From the NCBI GenBank assembly GCA_031273405.1, contig JAISRW010000154.1, positions 1 through 16,598 on the forward strand: DNA of 16,598 nucleotides, given 5' to 3'. Numbering within the stretch: position 1 is the first letter of the stretch; the number at the start of each line of letters is the position of its first letter. Made by a program: the position numbers and the translations under genes. This stretch comes from Treponema sp. (GTDB lineage Bacteria; Spirochaetota; Spirochaetia; Treponematales; Breznakiellaceae). This document shows, in pieces, positions 6,758 to 14,761 of the stretch. The notes under the pieces are model-generated. The model was not told the DNA's origin. It searched no databases and was given only the letters and a program-made list of their open reading frames with translations.

Positions 6758-9261
6758 AGCAAAAACACCCGATGGCCAGAATTTTTTCAGGGTTTTCGGG
6801 GCTAAAAATCAAACAGGGAGAGGAAAAAGAATTTCCCCTTCTCCCTTTGCGGGATTTTGTTATTTTTCCCCAGACCATGGCGCCGGTGTTTATTACCTAT
6901 AGATCGGGAATCAGGGCCCTTGAAAACGCCATGGCAAAGGGGAACCACCGGCTTTTCGCGGTCCTGCAAAAAAGCGCCGAAACAGGCGAAACCTGGAAGG
7001 TCGGCACGGTAGTCAGGCTCGTCCAGCACCTGAAGCTTCCGGACAACACCTACAGGGTGATCCTCCAGGGGGAATACCGGGCGTCCCTTATCTCGTCCCG
7101 GAATGCCGACAATGCCGTCTTCGCGGCGGTAGAACCCATCAGGGCCTCTGAACAAACCGGCGGCGGAGAAAGCCCGGGTTCCATAAATCCCGAAACCGCC
7201 GCCCTCATGCGGGCGGTGCAGAAGTCTTTCATCCAGTATGCGGAGCTTTCAAAAAAAATCGGCGTCGAAATCCAGACGGCGGTGGAAAAAACCGAAAACG
7301 CCGAGCGCCTGGCCAATCTCATCTGCAACGCCATGGCGATAAAGGTTGACAAAAAGGCGGAACTCATCGGCATCCGCGATCCCGGTGACAGACTGGAGGC
7401 GGTCCTTGAGACCCTGGAACTAGAAAATGAAATCTTCGGAATCCAGAAAAGCATCTCCGGCAAAGTCAAAAACCAGATGGCAAAAACCCACCGGGAATAC
7501 ATACTCCAGGAACAGCTTAAAGAGATCAACAAGGAACTGGGTCAGGAGAGCAAAGAGGACGAATTCGCCGATTTGGAAAAAACCATCGAGGCCAAAAATC
7601 CCGGTGAAGAGGTGCTGCTCAAGGCCAGGAAGGAGATTGCCCGGATCAGGAAGCTCCAGCCCTTCTCTCCCGAGGCGGGAGTCCTCAGGGGATATCTCGA
7701 ATGGATCGCCGATCTCCCCTGGAGCAGCTATTCTTCCGACACAGGGGATCTTTCGGAAGCCGAAAGGATCCTTAACGAAGACCATTTTAACATGCGGAAG
7801 GCAAAGGAAAGGATAATCGAATTTATCGCCGTCAGGCAGCTCTCAGCCGCCGGAGGATCGGGGGATGCCGGGGACGCCGGAGGTTCGGGATCGGAGGCTG
7901 CGTTTAAAGGGCCTATACTCTGCTTTGTCGGCCCTCCGGGAACGGGGAAAACAAGCCTGGGGAAATCGGTAGCCCGGGCCCTGGGCAGGCGCTTTGTACG
8001 GATCTCCCTGGGGGGCGTCCGGGACGAGGCGGAAATCCGGGGCCACAGAAAAACCTATGTCGGCGCCCTTCCGGGAAAGATCATCCAGTCCATGCGGAAG
8101 GCCGGTTCCATGAACCCGGTTTTCCTCCTGGACGAGATCGACAAGCTCTCCACGGATTTCCGGGGCGATCCCGCCTCGGCCCTCCTGGAGGTGCTGGACC
8201 CGGAACAGAATTCGACTTTCACCGATCATTATATGGAAGTTCCCTACGATCTTTCCAAGGTGCTCTTCATTACCACCGCTAATTCCCTCCACACCATCCC
8301 TTACCCCCTCCTGGACCGTATGGAGATCATCGAGATTCCCGGTTACGGGGAAAACGAGAAACTGGTTATAGCCAGGGAATTTCTTGTCCCCAAGGAGCTC
8401 ACGGAAAACGGGCTGGGGAAGGCGAAGATTACCTTTAAGGACGAGGCTCTGCGGGAGATTATCCGCCGCTGGACCATGGAGTCGGGGGTGCGGAACCTGG
8501 AACGGGAGATCGCCCGCTGCATCAGGCGCATAGCCAGGGGAGCAGTGGACAAGGAATACGGCAAGAAACCGGAAAAACCCGTGGTTTCCTTTAAAAAAAC
8601 GGTAAAAAAAGAGGATCTTGAAAAACTCCTGGGCCGGAAGAAATTCAAGAACGATGTGGTGTTTAAAGAAGCCCGCACAGGGGTAAGCTACGGCTTGGCC
8701 TGGACCGAAACCGGCGGCACCATGCTGCCGGTAGAGAGCATATGTTTCGAAGGCAGCGGGGACATGATCATAACCGGCAACCTGGGAGAGGTCATGAAGG
8801 AAAGCGCCCGCATCGCCCTTTCCTATCTCAGGAGCGTCCGGGAAAAGTATACTTTTAAAGTAAAGGACCTGGGGAAAACCGACTTCCATATCCATGTCCC
8901 CGCGGGCGCCATACCCAAAGACGGCCCGTCCGCGGGAATAACCCTGGCCGCGTCCCTCCTCTCCACCCTCTGCTCGACACCCCCAAGGCCGGGAACGGCC
9001 ATGACCGGGGAACTGACCCTCACAGGCCGCATTCTCCCCATAGGGGGCCTCAAGGAAAAGCTCCTGGCGGCCATACGGAACGGCATGGACCGGGTCCTCC
9101 TCCCCGAGGACAACCGGGAAGATTGGGCGGAACTGGACAAGGATATACGGGAGGCAATCCCGGTTGACTTTGCCGAAACCGCCGAAGAAGCCTTTGCACT
9201 GCTCTTTGACCGCCGCATCCGCAAGGCCCCCCTGAAAGCCCTAAAGTTGACCCACAAATAA
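6754..9261 (+). CDS. lon: Lon protease (LonA family)
   Basis: Lon is a self-contained ATP-dependent protease that degrades misfolded and regulatory proteins in the cytoplasm. The 835-residue product has: an N-terminal LON domain beginning [20 protein letters not shown] (residues 27-46); a helical region; an AAA+ module with Walker A GPPGTGKT (393-400) and Walker B ending Asp460-Glu461 (FLLDEIDK); and a C-terminal protease domain with the Ser726 (PKDGPSAGI) and Lys769 (GGLKEKL) dyad at the family spacing of 43 residues. A Gly/Ser/Asp-rich insertion (~366-381) precedes Walker A. The ATG at 6754 overlaps the clpX stop. An in-frame ATG at 6772 is an alternative, and neither has a good Shine-Dalgarno, suggesting translational coupling. 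It is the last gene of the operon and converges with trxB. Confidence 0.97.
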   Translation: MKQKHPMARIFSGFSGLKIKQGEEKEFPLLPLRDFVIFPQTMAPVFITYRSGIRALENAMAKGNHRLFAVLQKSAETGETWKVGTVVRLVQHLKLPDNTYRVILQGEYRASLISSRNADNAVFAAVEPIRASEQTGGGESPGSINPETAALMRAVQKSFIQYAELSKKIGVEIQTAVEKTENAERLANLICNAMAIKVDKKAELIGIRDPGDRLEAVLETLELENEIFGIQKSISGKVKNQMAKTHREYILQEQLKEINKELGQESKEDEFADLEKTIEAKNPGEEVLLKARKEIARIRKLQPFSPEAGVLRGYLEWIADLPWSSYSSDTGDLSEAERILNEDHFNMRKAKERIIEFIAVRQLSAAGGSGDAGDAGGSGSEAAFKGPILCFVGPPGTGKTSLGKSVARALGRRFVRISLGGVRDEAEIRGHRKTYVGALPGKIIQSMRKAGSMNPVFLLDEIDKLSTDFRGDPASALLEVLDPEQNSTFTDHYMEVPYDLSKVLFITTANSLHTIPYPLLDRMEIIEIPGYGENEKLVIAREFLVPKELTENGLGKAKITFKDEALREIIRRWTMESGVRNLEREIARCIRRIARGAVDKEYGKKPEKPVVSFKKTVKKEDLEKLLGRKKFKNDVVFKEARTGVSYGLAWTETGGTMLPVESICFEGSGDMIITGNLGEVMKESARIALSYLRSVREKYTFKVKDLGKTDFHIHVPAGAIPKDGPSAGITLAASLLSTLCSTPPRPGTAMTGELTLTGRILPIGGLKEKLLAAIRNGMDRVLLPEDNREDWAELDKDIREAIPVDFAETAEEAFALLFDRRIRKAPLKALKLTHK

Positions 9262-9330
9262 GCATGAAAAAGAAAAACCGCCGCGACACGAAAGCCCGGG
9301 AAAGAAGGATATAGGAGAAACCTTTCAGCA

Positions 9331-9350
9331 TAACCTAGCAGTTTGTCGCG
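9331..9350 (+). repeat. Fragment of the dispersed CCTAGCAGTTTGT repeat
   Basis: AACCTAGCAGTTTGT followed by CGCG matches the end of repeat copies A and B. It lies in the short convergent gap between lon and trxB. Only the terminal ~18 bp is present, so it is a remnant or an independent terminal motif. I see no clear terminator in this gap. Confidence 0.45.
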
Positions 9351-9361
9351 CCATGCCGCCT

Positions 9362-10303
9362 TTAGGATTCCAGTCTGCTGATATACCGTTCAGCCATATA
9401 TGCGGCGACAGCGCCATCGCCGACACTGGTAGCAAGTTGCCTCAAAGTTTTTTCCCTGACATCGCCGGCAGCGAATATGCCGGGCACATTGGTTTCCATA
9501 TTCTCGTTGGTCCGTATATATCCCGGCGGCGATAAATCAAGAAGCCCCTCGAAAATGCGGGTGTTCGGAATATAGCCGATAAAAAGGAAGCATCCGTCAA
9601 CTTCAACTGGAATCAATTCACTTGTCTTCATGTCTTTCAAAATCACCCTGCCGAGCGTTTGTTCCCCCTCAAACGCTTCTACTTCGGTGTTCCAAATGAA
9701 CCGCATGGCGGGATTTTTCATCGCCCTTTCACGAGCCGCCGCGTGGGCGCGCGTGTTCCCCGCATCGCGGCGTACCGAAACCAAAACTTCGGAAGCAAAG
9801 CGGGTAAGAAAAAGCCCCTCTTCCAAAGCGGCATTGCCGGAACCTACGATCAGCACCCGCTTTCCCGTATAGCGGGCGGCATCGCAAGCGGCGCAGAAGG
9901 AAATTCCCTTATTCAAAAACAGCGCTTCGTTCCGTGCGCCCGTGAGCCGAGGGCGGCCCCCGGTAGCAGCGATAACCGCCTTGGCACGGTATTCGATTCT
10001 GAAGGTGTTGACCGCCTTATAATCCCCGCAGTTCTCCACCGATATGACATCCGTTAGTTTCACGTCCGCGCCGAACTTTCTGAATTGTTTATCAAAAAGC
10101 CGCATCAGTTCGGTGCCGTCAATTCCCGAAGGGAAGCCGGGATAATTTTCTACCTCGCTGGTGTATGCCGCCAGTCCGCCTAGGAGGGACTTTTCGATGA
10201 GCAGGGTTTTGAGCCGCGCCCTGCCCGCATAGATGGCCGCAGTCATACCCGCCGCGCCGCCGCCTATAATGACCGCATCATAGGCTTCGGTTTTCTTTTC
10301 CAC
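9362..10303 (-). CDS. trxB: Thioredoxin-reductase-family flavoprotein with a CAAC redox site
   Basis: This is an FAD- and NADPH-dependent disulfide reductase of the low-molecular-weight thioredoxin reductase type, 313 residues, normal length. Visible motifs are FAD-binding GGGAAG (14-19), the redox pair C137-A-A-C140 in SFCAACD, the NADPH-binding fold GSGNAA (154-159) with a downstream RRD basic patch, and the C-terminal FAD motif GIFAAGD. Most relatives have CATC or CAVC in the redox site. The start is GTG at 10303, with AAAGGA 10-15 nt upstream. It is the last gene of tusA-yedE-trxB, 21 bp after yedE. By context it may reduce TusA or a released persulfide as well as thioredoxin. Which substrate it prefers cannot be read from sequence, so the symbol marks the family rather than a proven role. 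Confidence 0.85.
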   Translation of the reverse strand: MEKKTEAYDAVIIGGGAAGMTAAIYAGRARLKTLLIEKSLLGGLAAYTSEVENYPGFPSGIDGTELMRLFDKQFRKFGADVKLTDVISVENCGDYKAVNTFRIEYRAKAVIAATGGRPRLTGARNEALFLNKGISFCAACDAARYTGKRVLIVGSGNAALEEGLFLTRFASEVLVSVRRDAGNTRAHAAARERAMKNPAMRFIWNTEVEAFEGEQTLGRVILKDMKTSELIPVEVDGCFLFIGYIPNTRIFEGLLDLSPPGYIRTNENMETNVPGIFAAGDVREKTLRQLATSVGDGAVAAYMAERYISRLES

Positions 10304-10324
10304 GAAGTCCCGTTTCCTTTTGGT

Positions 10325-11551
10325 TTACCGCTGGGAATTAAAGGACGCGGTTTTATACTTTTCCCAGCGATCTGCGGCAATCCATAACACGAGGAGAGCC
10401 AGAAGCGTAAGCAAAACGGCGGGGCCAAATCCGCCCAATAGCTTGGGAAGGTATATAGCCTTGCCGGAGTAGAGGAGCGGGATTTTTCGAACTACATCGC
10501 TCATAAGCGGGGCGCTGATTATGCCTCCGATAATAAAGAAAATCAGGGCTATCAGGCTCTGGACATAGCCCTCGCCTATCCGCACAAAAGTCCCCGACGC
10601 GCAGCATCCGGCCAGTACCGCGCCAATTCCGAAGATGAAAGCTCCGATAACCAGGTGGAGGGCGACAATGCCTCCGGGAGCCGTCTCCGGCAGTTTTGAA
10701 AGGTCAACGCCGTAGCGGGAGATATGAAGTCCCGCGAATCCTATAGTCGATACCGCCAGTGCCGCGATGAGGGCTTTCGCCATTTTGGTGCTTCCTATCA
10801 GGGCAGGGTCTCTGTAGGCGGCGGTAAAGCAGAACCGCGAATGTTGGAGGGCGTAGCCGATACCGAGGCCGATGAAAAAGATAAAACCGGCGGACGGGGC
10901 GTTTGCTCCTGTCATCAGGGCGAATAAAAGCCAAACGCCGGTAAGAATGATACCCGCGATGATTTGTAAAGTCCGGTTTCGCTGCCGCGCTTCCGGCGTC
11001 AGTTTTTGCCGATTCTTTCTGCGCTCATGGGAGATCGGCGGCAAGAACCATTTTGTCAGCATTTTTCCCCCAACTATAGCGCCGAGAAACACAAATAGAA
11101 GAAAAATCCAGCCGCTTAACGAAAAGGAAGGTATGGAAGAAAACATGGCTCCGATATTACAGCCCGGACTAAGCCGCGCGCCAACGCCCATCAAGGTGCC
11201 GCCTATAGCCCCGGCCCACGCCTGCCGCGCACACTTAATGCCGCGAATTTTCCACTGGGCTGCCAGGAGGCAGGAAATCATGGAACCGAAAATCAGGGCG
11301 GTATTGGTAAGAGCCGCCTGGTTATTGACAAATCGATACTTTCCGAGGCTGCCGTTGAACATCTTCCACGAATCCGCGTCAATGCCGATAAGTGTGAGGA
11401 TTTTGCCGCCCCATATAGGCAGCGGGCCGAATACGCCCCACGGCGAGGCAAAAGCCGCCAGCATAACCGCCAAGACCGCCATAATAACCGCTCCCGTAGT
11501 GTAGCTCCATTCTTTTTTAACAAGAGTTTCGTAGTACGATGACTTTTCCAT
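10325..11551 (-). CDS. yedE: YeeE/YedE (TsuA-like) sulfur-compound transporter
   Basis: This is a polytopic inner-membrane protein of 408 residues in two related halves joined by a basic cytoplasmic stretch (~173-195, rich in R/K). Cysteines typical of YeeE/TsuA thiosulfate channels are present: C131 in LSPGCNIG, C241 in HSRFCFTAAYRD, and C316-C317 in LAGCCASGTFVRIGEG. These line the thiosulfate path in YeeE structures, including the one from Spirochaeta thermophila. The ATG at 11551 is chosen because GGAGGA lies just upstream. An earlier in-frame ATG at the end of tusA lacks a ribosome site. It lies 8 bp after tusA and 21 bp before trxB. The substrate is probably thiosulfate or other sulfane sulfur. 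YedE relatives also occur in selenium-metabolism clusters, but no selD-type gene is visible here. Confidence 0.85.
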   Translation of the reverse strand: MEKSSYYETLVKKEWSYTTGAVIMAVLAVMLAAFASPWGVFGPLPIWGGKILTLIGIDADSWKMFNGSLGKYRFVNNQAALTNTALIFGSMISCLLAAQWKIRGIKCARQAWAGAIGGTLMGVGARLSPGCNIGAMFSSIPSFSLSGWIFLLFVFLGAIVGGKMLTKWFLPPISHERRKNRQKLTPEARQRNRTLQIIAGIILTGVWLLFALMTGANAPSAGFIFFIGLGIGYALQHSRFCFTAAYRDPALIGSTKMAKALIAALAVSTIGFAGLHISRYGVDLSKLPETAPGGIVALHLVIGAFIFGIGAVLAGCCASGTFVRIGEGYVQSLIALIFFIIGGIISAPLMSDVVRKIPLLYSGKAIYLPKLLGGFGPAVLLTLLALLVLWIAADRWEKYKTASFNSQR

Positions 11552-11559
11552 GATTCCTC

Positions 11560-11790
11560 CTATACCCTTACCTTCTCGATGATGATGTCCCATTCTCCCT
11601 CGCCGGTTTCCTCAATTTCAACATGACAACCCTGATCCCGCGCCCAATCGGGGATATTCTTAATGGCGCAGGTATGATCCACATTAACGGTAAGAACATC
11701 GCCCAATGTCATTGTTTTCATTTCCTGCTGTACTTTGACCAAAGGCAAAGGGCAGGCTTCTCCCAAACAATCCAGAAATCTTTTATTCAT
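11560..11790 (-). CDS. tusA: TusA/YedF/TsuB-type sulfur carrier protein
   Basis: This is a 76-residue cytoplasmic SirA-like protein. The N-terminal FLDCLGEACPLPLVK has the family CPxP motif, with the sulfur-binding cysteine at C13 and a second conserved-type cysteine at C8. The second Cys is typical of the TsuB/YedF branch that partners YeeE/YedE transporters. The ATG at 11790 has AAGGAGA 7 nt upstream. The frame stays open to 11952, but the extension crosses the palindrome at 11843-11869 and is not coding. It is the first gene of the three-gene operon. The protein is inferred to accept a persulfide from the transported sulfur compound and pass it to metabolism, with trxB as a possible source of reducing power. 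Confidence 0.88.
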   Translation of the reverse strand: MNKRFLDCLGEACPLPLVKVQQEMKTMTLGDVLTVNVDHTCAIKNIPDWARDQGCHVEIEETGEGEWDIIIEKVRV

Positions 11791-11842
11791 AGCGTTTCTC
11801 CTTGCGACGTATAAGCCGCGTTTATTTTTGTAACACTGAGGT

Positions 11843-11869
11843 AGTTCCAAAATGTCAGATTTTGGAACT
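11843..11869. promoter_or_regulatory. Perfect 11-bp palindrome upstream of tusA (operator or repeat)
   Basis: AGTTCCAAAAT, spacer GTCAG, ATTTTGGAACT: a perfect inverted repeat 53 bp upstream of the tusA start. It has no T-tract on the minus strand, so it is not a typical terminator for the preceding gene. The position suits an operator for the sulfur operon. The half-site TTTTGGAACT recurs at 14739-14748 inside a promoter. A dispersed intergenic palindrome is the alternative. Confidence 0.45.
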
Positions 11870-11953
11870 GCAACCTTAGATTTACTGATCAAATCGCGCC
11901 GGATGTGCAACTCTCCCCTCGGTTCCCCGAATCGTCCTCCCGGCGGGCCCACT

Positions 11954-11974
11954 GTCCGCAGCCGCTCCGCGGAC
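11954..11974 (-). terminator. GC-rich hairpin right after the GatB-asparaginase stop
   Basis: GTCCGC (11954-11959) pairs with GCGGAC (11969-11974), starting only a few bases after the TGA at 11978-11980. No T-run follows, so it would slow or protect the 3' end rather than act as a classic intrinsic terminator. Confidence 0.25.
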
Positions 11975-11977
11975 GTT

Positions 11978-14449
11978 TCACCCTGAAGTGCTTTCGTGGG
12001 CCGCCGATTCCATCATGGCGGCCCGTTCTTCGTCGCTGTCGGCTATGATACTGGCCGCCAGAAAGCGGGCCACCGTGGTTTCGGTGGTATAGGCGCCCAT
12101 GGGCACGGCGCCGGACCGCCAGAGTTCCCTGGCCGTAACATAGCCCGAGAAATCCACAATCCCCTCCTGCTGGGAACTGCAATAGAACCGGACCGAGCGG
12201 CGTTTGCCCATGGAAAAAACCCGTTTCAGCGAATAGGGGCCTTCCCTAAAACCGGCGGTTCCTGTGTCGTAGAGTTCCAGGAAGAAATTTTTCACTCCCC
12301 TGTCCATAAGCGAAGTCAGGTAGTCGGAACGCAGGCCGGGGTAGATGCGGATCACGCACATGGAATTGACCGCGTCTTCCAGAAGCTGGGACAGGACATA
12401 CTGGTCCGCTTCCAGCCGATCGGCCAGGAGGGAAGTCCCCTCAAAGACAGGCCTTTCCATGTTCCAGTTTCTAAATTGATCCGCGCCGAACCCTATCTTT
12501 TCAAATCTGAGATTCAAAGGAGAGAGGATCTTGCCGCCGTGGACCACGTAGACCCCCCCGGGCTTGCTCAGCGCCAGGTTGACGGCTTTCTGAATGGTCC
12601 GGGCCGCTTCGGCGCTTTGGCCCGGCGGCGTGGAAGAGGCGGCGAGAACGATGGGCGCCCCGGCATCGGCAAAGAGCCAGTAGAGCAGGGGGGCGGTGTA
12701 GGAGAGGGTATCGGTGCCGTGGGCCACGACAATGCCGTTGGCCGTGCCGGAGTTAAGCTTCCCGGCAACGGCCGCTATGAGCGCCGCCCAGTCGGCGGGA
12801 ACGATTTCTTCCGAAAGAAGGCGTCCCACCTGGACGGACTCGAAACGCACCTTTGAGGCGTCGATATCCGCCCCCGGTTCCGCCGCCCCCTTGGCCAGCA
12901 GATCCCGGAGGGTCTGTTCGTCGCCGCTTTCCACGGTCCCGTCCTCGCCGATGCGGCCCGAAATGGCCCCGCCCATGGAGAAGACATAAACCAGCGAAAC
13001 CGAAAGCTGTTCCTTGAGCACGTCTTTGACCAGGGTCGGTTCGGCCAGAGCCGATGTTTCTTTCATGATGAGCCCCGTGAGAAACTGAATGGGGCCGGCG
13101 TCCCTTTCCCGGATGCGCCGCACCTCCTGGGGGTTTTTTTCGATTATGGTCTTGACTATTCCTTCTATGGTTTTCCTGTCCCTAAGCTGTTCCCAGCCCC
13201 GTTCGCGGATAAGCGCTTCGGGGTCGCGGTTTTCTGCCAGCACCGCGGAAATTACCTGCCTGGCAATGTTGCTGTGTATCCGCTTCTCCATGAGCATGCG
13301 GAGAATCCGGGAAAAGCGCTCCGGCGTGAGGGGGGAATCGGGCAGGTTCAGGCCGAGGCGCCGGGATTCCTTGACGCAGTAGGAGGCTATCCACTGGGCG
13401 GCCTCCCGGGGAGGGGCGCCCAGGGACGCGGTTTTTTCAAAGTAGTCGGCCCGGCTTTTCTCGTCGCAGACAAATTCAGCTTGAAGCTGGGTAAGGCCGT
13501 ATTCGCCCATGATCCGGTCCCGTCTGTATTCGGGGAACTCCACGGTAAAGTTTTCCATGGCTTCCATGATCTCCGCCCCCGGGACAAAGGGGTCAAGGCC
13601 GCCGGGCCTTTCAAAACGGGGCTTTTCTTCCCGGCTCCGGATCTGGAAAGACTCTGTGGCGTTTTTAGCCTCGTTCCAAATCCGGTTTTCGCTGACCACC
13701 GTGCCGCCGTTGGTGATGATTTCTTCCTGGCGGGAAAGCTCCGCGTTCACCGCCTTGTAGACAAAATTGAAGGAATTGAGATTCTTCAGCTTGACAAAAT
13801 AATCGGGGCTGTCGGGATAGGGAACTATGGCGACATAGGCGCTGCAACGGATCACGTTTTCCGGGATGACCCCCGGCAGAATTTCCAGGTACTGGATCCG
13901 CCTTCGCAGATCCGTCAGAAAGACCTCGGCCTCTTCCCCGATCTCAAGATCCGCCGCGGTTCTGAGCCGCAGCGAGGGCATGCCGGCGGTAGAATAATCC
14001 ATATAGATCCCCTGGGAACCTGCTCCCCTGGAGGGGCGGACGAGCCGGCCCGCGTCTTCTTCTATCCTGATTTCTTCTACCTTGATGCGCTTTTTCCGGC
14101 GGTGGAACATAATATCCACCCCCGCGTTTTCCCCCAGCTTGACCGAAAACCGCGAAATGGCCGCCGGGGGCTTTCCGCCGGAGGCTTCCGCTATAGCCGG
14201 GATATTCAGACAGCGTTCATAGGCCGCCTCCCTGACGATGGAACCCCCGAGCCCCCTGGTGAGGAGGTAGCCTTTCCTCGCGGCCTGGGGGTTTAGCCGG
14301 GGAACCGGCCCCGGCGAGCCGGGGACAAAACGGCCCGAACAGACCGGGCAAAGGCCGTCGGGACCGCAGGAGCAGAAGGTTTTAACCCAGGGCCGGGATT
14401 TTTCTTCAAGCAAAATCCGTACTTCCAGGGCAATATGGGGCTTATACAC
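11978..14449 (-). CDS. GatB-like / type I L-asparaginase fusion protein with altered catalytic residues
   Basis: The product is 823 residues. Residues 1-~475 follow GatB (tRNA-dependent amidotransferase subunit B): HIALEVRILL, a CxC...CxxC cluster (C26, C28, C34, C37), KLKNLNSF (residues 220-227), and a full YqeY-like helical tail (~385-475) that in GatB binds tRNA. Residues ~482-823 are a type I asparaginase: MGGAISG (492-498), HGTDTLSY with Thr579-Asp580, and Lys651, with Asp-to-Lys spacing of 71 as in E. coli AnsA. The pair mirrors archaeal GatE+GatD, here as one chain. However, the asparaginase nucleophile Thr (GGTI) is Ala495, the GatB HxxL is changed (EVH to EVR), and the NYFYPDLPKGYQ signature is absent. 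The frame is intact over 2.4 kb, so it is probably functional but not as a normal glutaminyl- or asparaginyl-tRNA amidotransferase. The start is GTG at 14449 with GAGGT 6 nt upstream. It reads toward tusA but is separated by 187 bp. Confidence 0.8.
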   Translation of the reverse strand: MYKPHIALEVRILLEEKSRPWVKTFCSCGPDGLCPVCSGRFVPGSPGPVPRLNPQAARKGYLLTRGLGGSIVREAAYERCLNIPAIAEASGGKPPAAISRFSVKLGENAGVDIMFHRRKKRIKVEEIRIEEDAGRLVRPSRGAGSQGIYMDYSTAGMPSLRLRTAADLEIGEEAEVFLTDLRRRIQYLEILPGVIPENVIRCSAYVAIVPYPDSPDYFVKLKNLNSFNFVYKAVNAELSRQEEIITNGGTVVSENRIWNEAKNATESFQIRSREEKPRFERPGGLDPFVPGAEIMEAMENFTVEFPEYRRDRIMGEYGLTQLQAEFVCDEKSRADYFEKTASLGAPPREAAQWIASYCVKESRRLGLNLPDSPLTPERFSRILRMLMEKRIHSNIARQVISAVLAENRDPEALIRERGWEQLRDRKTIEGIVKTIIEKNPQEVRRIRERDAGPIQFLTGLIMKETSALAEPTLVKDVLKEQLSVSLVYVFSMGGAISGRIGEDGTVESGDEQTLRDLLAKGAAEPGADIDASKVRFESVQVGRLLSEEIVPADWAALIAAVAGKLNSGTANGIVVAHGTDTLSYTAPLLYWLFADAGAPIVLAASSTPPGQSAEAARTIQKAVNLALSKPGGVYVVHGGKILSPLNLRFEKIGFGADQFRNWNMERPVFEGTSLLADRLEADQYVLSQLLEDAVNSMCVIRIYPGLRSDYLTSLMDRGVKNFFLELYDTGTAGFREGPYSLKRVFSMGKRRSVRFYCSSQQEGIVDFSGYVTARELWRSGAVPMGAYTTETTVARFLAASIIADSDEERAAMMESAAHESTSG

Positions 14450-14486
14450 CAGGATACCTCGAAAAAATCAGCCTTTCGGAAAAAAA

Positions 14487-14495
14487 ATTATAGCA
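14487..14495 (-). promoter_or_regulatory. Extended -10 promoter for the GatB-asparaginase gene
   Basis: On the minus strand the sequence reads TGCTATAAT followed by a T-run: a perfect TATAAT with the TGn extension. Transcription would start near 14480, about 30 nt before the GTG start. No good -35 is visible at the standard distance, as is common for extended -10 promoters. Confidence 0.5.
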
Positions 14496-14512
14496 AATTT
14501 TATCCACCAATA

Positions 14513-14546
14513 GTATAATAACAATGGTATAATAATAGTATAATAA
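14513..14546. repeat. Three copies of GTATAATAA in the divergent intergenic region
   Basis: GTATAATAA occurs at 14513-14521, 14527-14535 and 14538-14546. Each copy carries a TATAAT hexamer on the plus strand. The AT-rich array lies just upstream of the GatB-asparaginase promoter and about 250 bp from the glycosidase start. It may be an UP-element-like or protein-binding AT tract, or simple slippage. Confidence 0.5.
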
Positions 14547-14638
14547 AAAGAATCTTAGCGCAATTCCTGATTTTTTTGGAGGTACGAGTATCAGGCGGGT
14601 CTCAAAACAGGCAAGCCGGTCCCGGAACGGCGGCTTTT

Positions 14639-14659
14639 GGATCCTTTTGGGAAGGATCC
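14639..14659. repeat. Hairpin GGATCCTT-loop-AAGGATCC in an otherwise unexplained gap
   Basis: A perfect 8-bp stem with a 5-nt loop (TTGGG) lies in the gap between the divergent genes (14450-14798). A neighbouring weaker stem, AAGCCG/CGGCTT, lies at ~14612-14637. The rest of 14550-14720 shows no gene I can support. A 76-codon minus-strand frame that overlaps the GatB start looks spurious. Confidence 0.35.
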
Positions 14660-14732
14660 TGCGGGTCCCCAAGCACGAGAGAACAAGAAAAGTTCTGAAA
14701 TCACGCTATGACTGAATAGTTACAAATTTTAT

Positions 14733-14761
14733 TTGACTTTTTGGAACTCATGAAGTAATCT
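14733..14761 (+). promoter_or_regulatory. Sigma70-type promoter for the glycosidase gene
   Basis: TTGACT (14733-14738) and TAATCT (14756-14761) are separated by 17 nt, with transcription expected near 14768 and the start codon at 14799. The spacer contains TTTTGGAACT (14739-14748), the half-site of the palindrome ahead of tusA. This could mean shared regulation or a shared repeat. Confidence 0.6.

Noticed and set aside
9264..9314. A 16-codon basic open frame (MKKKNRRDTKARERRI) directly after lon
   Set aside because: Too short to judge, no convincing Shine-Dalgarno sequence, and no recognisable family. It could be a gene remnant.
14575..14665. A signal-recognition-particle-like or other known small RNA in the divergent gap
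   Set aside because: A GGTCCCGGAACGG stretch recalls the SRP loop, but the conserved GGAAGNAGC-type asymmetric loop and pairing are not there.
14442..14672. Minus-strand 76-codon frame overlapping the start of the GatB-asparaginase gene
   Set aside because: It crosses the promoter, the GTATAATAA boxes and a hairpin. Its AT-driven Leu/Tyr/Ile stretch is not protein-like, and it overlaps a well-supported GTG start.
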